Part shown: one piece after another, positions 1 to 6,967 of the stretch
Numbering within the stretch: the first letter of the stretch is position 1
How the letters are laid out: every line of letters starts with the position of its first letter
Assembly (NCBI GenBank): GCA_039714575.1
Contig: JBDLJE010000060.1
Coordinates: 1-14,589 of the forward strand
Direction: 5' to 3'
Length of the DNA: 14,589 bases
Origin: Sulfonitrofixus sp039714575
GTDB lineage: Bacteria > Campylobacterota > Campylobacteria > Campylobacterales > Sulfurimonadaceae
Notes under the pieces: generated by a model
The model's input: the letters and a program-made list of their open reading frames with translations, nothing else
Databases searched by the model: none
Told to the model about the DNA's origin: nothing
Made by a program: the position numbers and the translations under genes

Positions 1-18
1 TTAAAATAAATCTTTACC

Positions 19-24
19 TATAAT
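19..24 (+). promoter_or_regulatory. Possible -10 box for aroQ
   Basis: A perfect TATAAT lies 31 bases before the aroQ start. A -35 box cannot be judged because the window begins too close. Many Campylobacterota promoters have a strong -10 and no recognisable -35, so this is plausible, but it rests on the hexamer alone. Confidence 0.35.
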
Positions 25-55
25 GCATGGCAATTATATAAAACAAAGGTATACA

Positions 56-538
56 ATGAAAATTGTCGTAATCCAAGGTCCAAATCTTAATATGTTAGGT
101 GTTCGTGAACAGTCGATCTACGGACCAATGAAGTTAGAGCAGATCCACGCGCAGATGAAAGATTTTGGTGATAAGAACAACATGGAAGTTGAGTTCTTTC
201 AGTCAAACCTAGAGGGTGAGATCGTTGACAAGATACAGGAGTGTTACGGCGACGCGAAGGGTATTATTATCAATGCTGCAGCATACACACACACTTCTAT
301 TGCGATCCGCGATGCGATCTCTGCTGTTGCGATCCCGACGATCGAGGTTCACATCTCCAACATCCACCGTCGTGAAGAGTTTAGAAAAGAGAACATGATA
401 GCACCTGTATGTGCATCGTCTATTGTCGGTTTCGGTCCATTCGGATACCACCTTGCAATGCTCGGCATGAGCCAGATCATGCAAGAAGTTCAGGCAATGC
501 AGGCACAACAAGCAGCGGCACAACAGCCGCAAGCGTAA
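56..538 (+). CDS. aroQ: 3-dehydroquinate dehydratase, type II
   Basis: This enzyme converts 3-dehydroquinate to 3-dehydroshikimate, the third step of the shikimate pathway, in the cytoplasm. The 160-residue product fits the type II family. It shows the N-terminal GPNLNMLG motif, Arg17 and Tyr22 in REQSIYG (matching the catalytic Arg and Tyr of the H. pylori enzyme), the QSNLEGE motif, INAAAYTHTS, and IEVHISNIHRREEFR with the catalytic His. I chose the ATG at 56 because AAAGGT lies just before it and the family starts at this Met-Lys-Ile. An in-frame ATG at 23 would add 11 residues unlike the family and overlaps a TATAAT box. The last 19 or so residues form a Gln/Ala-rich tail beyond the usual fold. 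folK follows after four bases, so the two are probably co-transcribed and translationally coupled. Confidence 0.95.
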   Translation: MKIVVIQGPNLNMLGVREQSIYGPMKLEQIHAQMKDFGDKNNMEVEFFQSNLEGEIVDKIQECYGDAKGIIINAAAYTHTSIAIRDAISAVAIPTIEVHISNIHRREEFRKENMIAPVCASSIVGFGPFGYHLAMLGMSQIMQEVQAMQAQQAAAQQPQA

Positions 539-542
539 CTCT

Positions 543-1034
543 GTGGGGACTGTACGAAAGCTCTCTTCGACGCTTACACTTTATAAAGTGGCAGGCTTTC
601 CTGCATCGTACAAAACCGCTACGCACTTTCGCCACCGCGCCATTATCGGCATCGGCGGCAACGTAGGTGACGTAAAACGGCGTTTTCAGCATCTTCTTCT
701 TTTTCTCAGACGCCAACCTAATATTGCCGTGTTGCATACTGCACCGATTTTACAAAACCCGCCATTCGGTTACACCGATCAGGATGATTTTTTAAACTCG
801 GTCATAGAAGTAAGTACCTCCATGCGCCCCAGAGAACTGTTGGAGTTTCTGCTTCGCAGCGAAAAACGTTTTGGGCGAAAACGCAGCTTCGCCAATGCAC
901 CACGCACGCTCGACCTCGATCTCATTTTTTTTGACAGAGTAAAGATGAACACCCCGAGACTGACACTTCCGCACCCGTATTGGTCTGAGCGCGAAAGCGT
1001 GGTGATCCCCCTTAAACTGCTGGGGAAAGGCTGA
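543..1034 (+). CDS. folK: 2-amino-4-hydroxy-6-hydroxymethyldihydropteridine pyrophosphokinase (HPPK)
   Basis: HPPK transfers pyrophosphate from ATP to 6-hydroxymethyl-7,8-dihydropterin in folate biosynthesis. The core begins near residue 33 with IIGIGGNVGD and continues through NPPFGYTDQDDFLNSV, the loop GRKRSF and the magnesium-binding signature APRTLDLDLIFFD, in which Asp124 and Asp126 are the expected metal ligands. LPHP follows near the C-terminus. About 32 residues precede the core; FolK of related Campylobacterota carries a similar N-terminal extension. The GTG start is four bases after aroQ and has no clear ribosome site of its own, so reinitiation after aroQ is likely. A downstream start is possible but would cut the extension. 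In Campylobacter and Helicobacter the next gene is flhF; here it is absent. Confidence 0.93.
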   Translation: MGTVRKLSSTLTLYKVAGFPASYKTATHFRHRAIIGIGGNVGDVKRRFQHLLLFLRRQPNIAVLHTAPILQNPPFGYTDQDDFLNSVIEVSTSMRPRELLEFLLRSEKRFGRKRSFANAPRTLDLDLIFFDRVKMNTPRLTLPHPYWSERESVVIPLKLLGKG

Positions 1035-1074
1035 TACATTAAAACAATCGTGGTAAAAAGACCCGTTTTATTCT

Positions 1075-1114
1075 CCTTGGGTTAATACCCTGACCCTCGG
1101 GTTGAAACCTTGTA
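1075..1114. repeat. Two-copy 20-base imperfect direct repeat
   Basis: Positions 1075-1094 and 1095-1114 match at 14 of 20 bases. The best conserved part is GGGTTAATACC against GGGTTGAAACC. The first unit also contains the small dyad GGGT-TAAT-ACCC. It could be a protein-binding site or an unimportant duplication. Confidence 0.4.
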
Positions 1115-1273
1115 TGCGTTAAGAATGGATGCATAAAAGCCATAACAGGACCTTACTCTTATGTCATTTAGTACTTCCAGCAAGATACAGGAGATATGTA
1201 TTCAAAGATGAAGCAGATAAGACTTTTCTGCCGGAGTGCCGTTATTACGATACAATGAGTTTGAACCAAGACC

Positions 1274-1301
1274 TAAGGCAAAGACGAAGTGCTTTGCCTT
1301 A
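1274..1301 (+). promoter_or_regulatory. Perfect 10-bp hairpin in the leader of the LOG gene
   Basis: TAAGGCAAAG (1274-1283) and CTTTGCCTTA (1292-1301) are exact inverse complements around an 8-base loop. No U-run follows, so it is not a standard terminator. It sits 22 bases before the Shine-Dalgarno sequence of the downstream gene, where it could affect mRNA stability or translation, or be an operator if read as DNA. Confidence 0.55.
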
Positions 1302-1333
1302 AAGACCGGTAATAAGCAGTCAAAGGTGATGCT

Positions 1334-2116
1334 ATGGGTAACAACAAACATGTCTCCAAAGAGGTCGTCAAACGGTATGTTCGCGACATTAAGTCTGCTG
1401 ATGCCTGGAGTATGTTCAAGATCATGGCTGACTTTGTCAAAGGCTTTGACGAACTGGGAGAGCTTGGTCCTGCGGTCACTGTTTTTGGAAGCGCCAGGTT
1501 AAAAGAAGATAGCAAGTACTATGAAATGGCGGTTGAACTCGGAAAGAAGCTTGCTTCCAGGAAGTTCAGTGTATTGACCGGCGGCGGCAAGGGCATTATG
1601 GAAGCGGCGAACCGCGGTGCATTTGAGCACGGCGGGGTCGAGTCCATCGGTCTGAACATCGATCTGCCGTTTGAACAGACCCAAAACCCCTACACCACGA
1701 AAGAGGAGACCTTTGACTACTTCTTCTCACGCAAGGTGATGCTGGTCAAATACTCTCTGGCTTATGTCATCTTCCCCGGCGGCTTCGGTACACTCGATGA
1801 GCTTTTTGAAGCTCTGACCCTGGTACAGACCCGTAAAGTCGAGGGGGTGCGTATCTTTCTTGTGGGTGAAGACTTTTATAACCCGCTGATCGACTTTGTT
1901 GAAGAGTGCCTGATCTCCCATGACATGATCGACGCCGAAGATGTTGCACTGATGACCATCAGTGATGACCTGAACTACATAGTGAGCGAGATCGAAAAGT
2001 CGCTTGAAGTTCAGATCGAAGGCCTGAAAGAAGAGGGACTCGCCAACACTAAATACTACAAGATGCTTTCCAAGTACTTTGATGATCGCAAGATCAAGTC
2101 GGGGAAAGATTCGTAA
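1334..2116 (+). CDS. LOG-family nucleoside 5'-monophosphate phosphoribohydrolase
   Basis: The product (260 residues) belongs to the LOG/TIGR00730 Rossmann family, which releases the base from nucleoside 5'-monophosphates. Plant LOG acts on cytokinin ribotides and bacterial relatives also cleave AMP or other nucleotides. Visible signatures are a nucleotide-binding strand VTVFGSAR (48-55), GGGKGIMEAANRGA (83-96), the Arg133-Lys134 pair, and the diagnostic PGGFGTLDE (148-156), whose Glu is the catalytic acid in the family. A helical N-terminal stretch of about 45 residues precedes the fold. The ATG at 1334 has AAGGTG five bases upstream. It stands alone, with long spacers on both sides and a hairpin in its leader. 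True substrate unknown; the older label 'lysine decarboxylase' for this family is misleading. Confidence 0.88.
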   Translation: MGNNKHVSKEVVKRYVRDIKSADAWSMFKIMADFVKGFDELGELGPAVTVFGSARLKEDSKYYEMAVELGKKLASRKFSVLTGGGKGIMEAANRGAFEHGGVESIGLNIDLPFEQTQNPYTTKEETFDYFFSRKVMLVKYSLAYVIFPGGFGTLDELFEALTLVQTRKVEGVRIFLVGEDFYNPLIDFVEECLISHDMIDAEDVALMTISDDLNYIVSEIEKSLEVQIEGLKEEGLANTKYYKMLSKYFDDRKIKSGKDS

Positions 2117-2222
2117 CACTCGTTTAAAAGCATAAATGTGATCAGTAAACGGCTGCTCTTGCTCTTGTATTCCTTTGCTAAACGAGCTAAATAGTAAGGA
2201 TAGCCTCACGATTAGTCTCTTT

Positions 2223-2252
2223 TTGATATTATTACAGACAATAATTTATAAA
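2223..2252 (+). promoter_or_regulatory. Candidate sigma-70 promoter for mnmA
   Basis: TTGATA (2223-2228) and TATAAA (2247-2252) are 18 bases apart, giving a start near 2259 and a leader of about 25 bases. A 6-bp dyad, ACTCAC/GTGAGT (2253-2258 and 2265-2270), spans the predicted start point and could be an operator or leader hairpin. Confidence 0.5.
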
Positions 2253-2284
2253 ACTCACATATCGGTGAGTCGAGAGCAGACAAG

Positions 2285-3307
2285 ATGGCAAAAAAAAGAG
2301 TATTGATCGGAATGAGCGGCGGGGTGGATTCGACCGTCTCAACGATGTTGTTGCAAGAGGACGGCTATGAGGTAGAAGGCCTCTATATGCGTCTTCACTC
2401 AAAACCGGGTTACCATGAAGTCCATCAGGCACGCGCGCAAAAAGCAGCAGACTTCGCGGGTGTCAAACTTCATGTTCTGGACCTGGAAGAGACCTTTAAA
2501 GAGAAGGTCATCAACCCCTTTATCGAGACCTACAAAGAGGGCAAGACACCAAACCCGTGTGCACTTTGCAACCGCAGTCTGAAGTTTGGCGAGATGATGA
2601 AGTTCGCTGATAAGATCGGTGCGGACCTTTTGGCAACGGGACACTACATCCAGCATGACGGTACCTACTTGTTGCAGGCCGAAGATGACACTAAAGACCA
2701 GTCGTATTTTCTCTTTTACATTGACAAAGCTATCGTACCGCGTCTTCTCTTTCCTCTGGGAACACGCCATAAAAAAGATATTAAAGCCTATGCCGCCAAG
2801 ATAGAAGGGCTGGAGTCGTTCGCATCACAGGCAGAGTCGAGCGAGATCTGTTTTGTCGAGACGACCTACACGGATGTGCTGAAAGATTATGTCGAGGTCG
2901 ATAAGGTGGGTGAAGTCCTTGATGCCGAGGGCAATGTGGTCGGAGAGCATAAGGGCTACATGCACTACACCATCGGTAAACGAAAAGGGTTTACGGTCAA
3001 AGGGGCGCATGAACCGCACTATGTGACCAAGATCATTCCTGAGAAAAACCAGATCGTTGTCGGTCTGAAACCGGAACTTGAGTGTTTTGACGTTGAGCTT
3101 AAAAACATTAACATGTTTGACGACCGTACCAGTTTCGACACCACCGTAAAACTGCGATACCGCACTCATGCAGTGCCGTGCCATGTCGAGATCGCGGGAG
3201 AGAGGGCTGTTATCAAACTGGAAGAGCCGGTGCTTGGTGTTGCCTCTGGACAGGCCGCAGTCTTTTACGATGACAACAGACTCATCGGCGGCGGCTGGAT
3301 CGTCTGA
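2285..3307 (+). CDS. mnmA: tRNA-specific 2-thiouridylase MnmA
   Basis: MnmA adenylates U34 of the Lys, Glu and Gln tRNAs and replaces its 2-oxygen with sulfur. The 340-residue protein has the PP-loop SGGVDST (11-17), the NPCALCNRSLKFG segment (90-102), ATGHY (117-121), DQSYFLF (138-144) and the SSEICFV motif with Cys189, followed by the central and beta-barrel tRNA-binding domains. By alignment with E. coli, Cys95 and Cys189 match the catalytic Cys102 and Cys199. Position 92 is a Cys where E. coli has Asp, giving a CxxC plus a distant Cys. The start at 2285 places the PP-loop at the usual distance from the N-terminus; the ribosome site is weak. Its product s2U34 is the substrate of mnmH, encoded 3.7 kb downstream. 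Confidence 0.96.
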   Translation: MAKKRVLIGMSGGVDSTVSTMLLQEDGYEVEGLYMRLHSKPGYHEVHQARAQKAADFAGVKLHVLDLEETFKEKVINPFIETYKEGKTPNPCALCNRSLKFGEMMKFADKIGADLLATGHYIQHDGTYLLQAEDDTKDQSYFLFYIDKAIVPRLLFPLGTRHKKDIKAYAAKIEGLESFASQAESSEICFVETTYTDVLKDYVEVDKVGEVLDAEGNVVGEHKGYMHYTIGKRKGFTVKGAHEPHYVTKIIPEKNQIVVGLKPELECFDVELKNINMFDDRTSFDTTVKLRYRTHAVPCHVEIAGERAVIKLEEPVLGVASGQAAVFYDDNRLIGGGWIV

Positions 3308-3387
3308 TCCATAATTCTAATCCGTACTGTTTTAGGTACTTTGTATTGATACTCCTTTTTCTTTAACCACCCCTCAGACTCATACGA

Positions 3388-3393
3388 TATAAT
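3388..3393 (+). promoter_or_regulatory. -10 box of the prs promoter
   Basis: A perfect TATAAT lies 36 bases before prs in an A+T-rich stretch. The nearest -35-like hexamer, TTTAAC at 3362-3367, is 20 bases away and weak. The separation from mnmA (122 bases) supports an independent promoter here. Confidence 0.5.
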
Positions 3394-3429
3394 TCCAATA
3401 CTATATTATATTACCCTAAAAGGTGACCT

Positions 3430-4356
3430 ATGCGCGGATATAAGATTTTTGCCGGTACTTCTTCTGTTGACTTTGCTCAAGCGATCTGTGAGACACTTGA
3501 TGTTCCTGTAGCCAAGGCTGACGTTAAACGTTTTTCTGATGGAGAGATCTCTGTTCAGATCGCTGAAAGCGTTCGTGGACGCGACGTGTTTATCGTTCAG
3601 TCTACAGGCGCACCGTCTAACGACAACCTGATGGAACTGCTTATCATGACGGACGCTCTTCGCCGTTCTTCTGCCAGCTCTATAACGGCTGTTGTCCCTT
3701 ACTACGGTTATGCGCGTCAAGATCGTAAAGCGGCACCCCGTGTTCCGATCACAGCCAAGCTTGTCGCTGACCTGTATGAGACTGCAGGGATCGACCGTGT
3801 TGTCACGATCGACCTTCACGCCGGTCAGATCCAGGGTTTCTTTAACATCCCGGTTGACAACCTTTACGGCTCTATTATTTTTAAAGAGTATGTTCAGTCT
3901 AAAAACCTTCCAAATCCTATTGTCGCTTCACCGGACATCGGTGGTGTAGCACGTGCACGTTACTTTGCAAAACAGTTGGGCCTTGAGATGGTCATCGTTG
4001 ATAAACGTCGTGAAAAAGCGAACGAGTCAGAGGTGATGAACATCATCGGCGATGTTGAAGGCAAAGATGTCATCATCGTGGACGATATGGTCGATACAGC
4101 CGGGACAATGGTCAAAGCAGCAGCAGCGTTAAAAGGCAAGGGTGCAACGTCAGTCATGGCGATCGCTACTCACGGTGTCTTAAGCGGGAAAGCCTACAGC
4201 AATCTTGATAATGAGGCTTTGGATGAACTGTGTATCTCAGATACACTTGTGACTAAGCCGCATGACAGTATTACAGTACTTAGTGTTGCACCTCTTTTTG
4301 CCGAGGTTATCCGTCGTGTTTACCACAACGAGAGTGTCAACTCACTTTTTGCATAA
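3430..4356 (+). CDS. prs: Ribose-phosphate pyrophosphokinase (PRPP synthase)
   Basis: Prs transfers pyrophosphate from ATP to ribose 5-phosphate to make PRPP for purine, pyrimidine, NAD, His and Trp synthesis. The 308-residue product is close to the class I length. Motifs in order are FSDGEI (35-40), the flexible catalytic loop YGYARQDRKAAPR (92-104), the magnesium site DLHAGQIQGFF (128-138) with His130, and the ribose-5-phosphate loop VIIVDDMVDTAGT (214-226). AAAGGTGA lies just before the ATG, a strong ribosome site. lepA follows after 42 bases on the same strand, so read-through into lepA is likely. Confidence 0.97.
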   Translation: MRGYKIFAGTSSVDFAQAICETLDVPVAKADVKRFSDGEISVQIAESVRGRDVFIVQSTGAPSNDNLMELLIMTDALRRSSASSITAVVPYYGYARQDRKAAPRVPITAKLVADLYETAGIDRVVTIDLHAGQIQGFFNIPVDNLYGSIIFKEYVQSKNLPNPIVASPDIGGVARARYFAKQLGLEMVIVDKRREKANESEVMNIIGDVEGKDVIIVDDMVDTAGTMVKAAAALKGKGATSVMAIATHGVLSGKAYSNLDNEALDELCISDTLVTKPHDSITVLSVAPLFAEVIRRVYHNESVNSLFA

Positions 4357-4369
4357 AACTACAAATCTT

Positions 4370-4385
4370 GACGGCCTTGGCCGTC
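4370..4385 (+). promoter_or_regulatory. Hairpin between prs and lepA
   Basis: GACGGC (4370-4375) and GCCGTC (4380-4385) pair around CTTG; one further C-G pair could close the loop. The following bases are TCTTC, not a clean U-run, so it looks more like a processing or translation-control hairpin than a full terminator. It ends five bases before the lepA GGAA ribosome site. Confidence 0.45.
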
Positions 4386-4398
4386 TCTTCGGAAACAT

Positions 4399-6195
4399 AT
4401 GAAAATAGAACACATTAGAAACTTCTCCATCATTGCCCACATCGACCACGGTAAATCGACCCTGGCGGACCGTATTATCCAAGAGTGTGGCTCTGTCAGT
4501 GATAGAGAGATGACCTCTCAGATGATGGACACGATGGACATCGAACAAGAGCGCGGTATCACCATTAAAGCACAGTCTGTTCGCCTTGACTACGTCAAAG
4601 ATGGCAAGCATTACAACCTTAACCTTATTGACACACCGGGCCACGTTGACTTCTCTTACGAAGTAAGCAAGTCTCTTGCTTCGTCTGACGGTGCACTGTT
4701 GATCGTAGATGCGGCGCAGGGTGTTGAAGCACAGACGATTGCAAATGTCTATCTGGCACTGGACAATGATCTTGAACTACTGCCGGTCATCAACAAGATC
4801 GATCTTCCCGCTGCTGAACCAGAACGTGTGGCGGAAGAGATCGAGACAAGTATCGGTATCGATGCAACAGATGCGTTGATGATCTCGGCCAAGTCAGGCA
4901 TCGGTATCCCCGAACTGCTTGAAGCTATTGTTGACCGCGTTCCGGCGCCTGAAGGCGACCCTGATGCACCGACTAAGGCGATCATCTATGACTCTTGGTT
5001 TGATCCGTATCTGGGTGCTTTGGCACTGGTACGTGTTTTTGACGGTCAGATCACTAAAAACCAAGATGTCTTGCTGATGAGTACAAAAGATCACCATCAG
5101 GTACTCGACCTGATGTACCCGCACCCGCTTAAACGTCAAAAGACAAAAGCGATCAAGACAGGTGAGATCGGGATCGTTGTCCTTGGTCTAAAAGATGTTG
5201 GCTCTGTCAATGTAGGTGATACGATTACCGATATGAAAGAGCCGACGGCTTCGCCGGTAGGTGATTATGAGCCGGCTAAGCCATTTGTCTTTGCCGGAAT
5301 GTACCCGATTGACACAGATAAGTTTGAAGAGCTGCGTGATGCACTCGACAAGCTTAAACTCAATGACTCTTCATTGTCGTATGAACCGGAGACGTCGGTA
5401 GCACTTGGTTTTGGTTTCCGTGTCGGTTTTCTGGGTATGCTCCATATGGAGGTCATTAAAGAGCGTCTGGAACGAGAGTTCGGTCTCGACCTTATTGCAA
5501 CGGCACCGTCGGTTGTCTACCATGTCCATATGAACAACGGTGATATGATAGAGGTTCAAAACCCTTCTGAACTGCCAGAGGTGAACCATATTGATCATAT
5601 TGAAGAGCCTTATGTCCGTGCAACGGTCATTACTCCCTCAGAGTACCTGGGTAATGTGATGAATCTCCTTGTCTCTAAACGCGGTACACAAGAGAAGATG
5701 GACTACTTGAATGAAGAGCGTGTTTTACTGGAGTATTCTGTACCAATGAATGAGATCGTAGTCGGGTTTTATGACACCTTGAAGTCGATCTCTAAAGGGT
5801 ATGCGTCATTTGACTATGATCCGATCGGTTTTAAAGAGGGTGATCTAGTCAAACTGGACGTTAAAGTCGCCGGCGATGTTGTCGATGCACTCTCTGTTAT
5901 CGTTCCAAGAACATCAGCAGATATTCGCGGTCGAGCCTTGGTCAAAAACATGAAAGAGATCGTACCCCGTCAGCTTTTTGAAGTGGCGATCCAAGCCTCT
6001 TTAGGAAGCCGTATTATTGCGCGTGAGACGGTCAAGTCTATGGGTAAAAATGTTACGGCTAAATGTTACGGTGGTGATATCACCCGTAAACGTAAACTTC
6101 TTGAGAAACAGAAGGCGGGTAAAAAGCGCATGAAGTCTATCGGTAAGGTCAACCTGCCGCAAGAGGCGTTCATGTCCGTCCTCAAGATGGACTAA
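4399..6195 (+). CDS. lepA: Elongation factor 4 (LepA), ribosomal GTPase
   Basis: LepA is a translational GTPase that acts on ribosomes, with proposed roles in back-translocation and 30S biogenesis. The 598-residue protein shows the G1 loop AHIDHGKST (13-21), the effector region ERGITIK (51-57), DTPGH (78-82) with the catalytic His81, NKID (132-135) and SAKSG (163-167). EF-G-like domains II, III and V follow, then the LepA-specific C-terminal domain, seen in VKSMGKNVTAKCYGGD and the Lys/Arg-rich KRKLLEKQKAGKKRMK. It lacks the EF-G domain IV, as expected. Start ATG 4399 has GGAA five bases upstream. Confidence 0.97.
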   Translation: MKIEHIRNFSIIAHIDHGKSTLADRIIQECGSVSDREMTSQMMDTMDIEQERGITIKAQSVRLDYVKDGKHYNLNLIDTPGHVDFSYEVSKSLASSDGALLIVDAAQGVEAQTIANVYLALDNDLELLPVINKIDLPAAEPERVAEEIETSIGIDATDALMISAKSGIGIPELLEAIVDRVPAPEGDPDAPTKAIIYDSWFDPYLGALALVRVFDGQITKNQDVLLMSTKDHHQVLDLMYPHPLKRQKTKAIKTGEIGIVVLGLKDVGSVNVGDTITDMKEPTASPVGDYEPAKPFVFAGMYPIDTDKFEELRDALDKLKLNDSSLSYEPETSVALGFGFRVGFLGMLHMEVIKERLEREFGLDLIATAPSVVYHVHMNNGDMIEVQNPSELPEVNHIDHIEEPYVRATVITPSEYLGNVMNLLVSKRGTQEKMDYLNEERVLLEYSVPMNEIVVGFYDTLKSISKGYASFDYDPIGFKEGDLVKLDVKVAGDVVDALSVIVPRTSADIRGRALVKNMKEIVPRQLFEVAIQASLGSRIIARETVKSMGKNVTAKCYGGDITRKRKLLEKQKAGKKRMKSIGKVNLPQEAFMSVLKMD

Positions 6196-6197
6196 CC

Positions 6198-6303
6198 AAA
6201 ACTTCCAGCTTCGGTGCAATTTGCACTTCAGTTCACCTCTCGACGTACCGATGTACGCCTTCGGGATCACTTCAGCACAACTTACACCAAATCTGAAAGT
6301 TTT
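6198..6303 (-). repeat. 106-base gap-free inverted repeat; candidate minus-strand structured RNA
   Basis: Pairing position i with 12501-i from 6198/6303 inward to 6248/6253 needs no insertions and gives 34 Watson-Crick matches in 51 positions. The ends are AAAACTT and AAGTTTT, and the tip is CGTAC-CGAT-GTACG. Six of the mismatches (6205, 6212, 6217, 6224, 6225, 6243) become G-U pairs if the minus strand is transcribed; only one (6238) does so on the plus strand. Mismatches at 6228-6229 and 6233-6234 become tandem G-A/A-G motifs on the minus strand. This points to a minus-strand RNA hairpin. Alternatives are a MITE-like or REP-like dispersed element, or a large terminator region after lepA. 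Confidence 0.7.
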
Positions 6304-6308
6304 AAACT

Positions 6309-6351
6309 TATAATTGATATTTCTGTTATAATAGTGTAAAAAAGTTATAAT
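6309..6351 (+). promoter_or_regulatory. Three TATAAT boxes in series before the comF-like gene
   Basis: Perfect TATAAT hexamers start at 6309, 6327 and 6346, that is 18 and 19 bases apart. The first and third sit in the identical 11-mer TTATAATTGAT (6308-6318 and 6345-6355). The last is 36 bases before the downstream ATG and is the best candidate -10. The upstream copies could act as extra promoters or as A+T-rich spacing elements. No good -35 box is visible. Confidence 0.55.
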
Positions 6352-6387
6352 TGATGAATACATATTTAAAAGAAACATTGTCATAAA

Positions 6388-6963
6388 ATGAAATGTCTGC
6401 TATGTGCTTCTTGGTCATTACTTCATATCTGTAAAGCCTGTCAGGCTGAAAACCTCGAGCCCTCGTTCTATAAACGCAAGATCCGCGGAAACATCAACGT
6501 CTACTCTTTTTACAAATACAGAGACATTGAAAAACTGCTCCACACCAAACACACTGACCTTGGTCACTATATCTATTCCATTTTGGCGAAGATAGCTTTT
6601 AGCCGTTTTGCAATGAACTTTGATTTTGAAGAGGATGTCGCTTCATTGGGTGTTGATGAACACGTAAAACATGGCTACTCGCATACCGCTGTTTTAAATA
6701 AAGCACTGAAGTCTGAACATATCCATCCGCATTACAACAAGGTCGTAGCGGGGAGCAAAGATACCTACTCAGGCAAAAGTTTTCAGTACCGTCTTCTGCA
6801 TCCGCGCAAGTTTCAAGTCAAGCCTTTTAAAGAGCAGTTTGTTATCTTGGTAGATGACATAGTCACTACAGGGATGACATTGACACAGGCTGTTGAAGCA
6901 CTGGAACAGGAGGACAAAGAGGTTCTCTTCTGCCTGACTATTGCGGATGCTGAGAAGAAGTGA
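6388..6963 (+). CDS. ComF-family phosphoribosyltransferase-like protein
   Basis: The 191-residue product has the ComF layout: a short N-terminal zinc-ribbon with Cys3, Cys6, Cys15 and Cys18, a middle region with HGYSHTAVL near 95-103 in place of the usual RGFNQ segment, and a C-terminal PRPP-binding loop VILVDDIVTTGMT (152-164). ComF proteins are linked to DNA uptake in naturally competent bacteria, though the reaction is not established. The ATG at 6388 directly begins the zinc-ribbon; the ribosome site is weak. It ends four bases before the end of mnmH on the opposite strand, with no terminator between them. No other competence gene is in the window, so a competence role is only an inference from the family. 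Confidence 0.85.
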   Translation: MKCLLCASWSLLHICKACQAENLEPSFYKRKIRGNINVYSFYKYRDIEKLLHTKHTDLGHYIYSILAKIAFSRFAMNFDFEEDVASLGVDEHVKHGYSHTAVLNKALKSEHIHPHYNKVVAGSKDTYSGKSFQYRLLHPRKFQVKPFKEQFVILVDDIVTTGMTLTQAVEALEQEDKEVLFCLTIADAEKK

Positions 6964-6967
6964 TATA

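Larger units (their letters stand above)
1035..1333. other. Non-coding stretch between folK and the LOG gene
   Basis: About 300 bases without a convincing gene. It holds a two-copy 20-base imperfect direct repeat at 1075-1114, a possible -10 box (TACAAT at 1251-1256) and a perfect 10-base-pair hairpin at 1274-1301 in the presumed leader of the next gene. No obvious U-tract terminator follows folK. Only frames of about 20 codons are present. Confidence 0.6.

Noticed and set aside
1161..1258. Two tiny plus-strand frames (ATG 1161, 16 codons; ATG 1196, 20 codons) upstream of the LOG gene.
   Set aside because: Too short, the ribosome-site spacing is poor, and the composition shows no protein-like pattern.
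2119..2186. 8-base inverted repeat CTCGTTTA/TAAACGAG between the LOG gene and mnmA.
   Set aside because: The arms are 52 bases apart and pairing does not extend inward; a match of this size is not surprising in a spacer this long.
1727..2209. Long open frame (160 codons) on the minus strand across the LOG gene.
   Set aside because: Antisense shadow of a well supported gene, no family features and no ribosome site.
3308..3360. Possible terminator after mnmA (GTAC repeats followed by a T-rich stretch).
   Set aside because: Arms pair for only four bases and the GTATTGATAC dyad leaves a two-base loop; no stable stem.
6001..6384. Minus-strand open frame of 127 codons across the lepA end and the hairpin element.
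   Set aside because: It mirrors lepA codons over much of its length and has no recognisable domain; the hairpin pattern in the same stretch is better explained as RNA structure.
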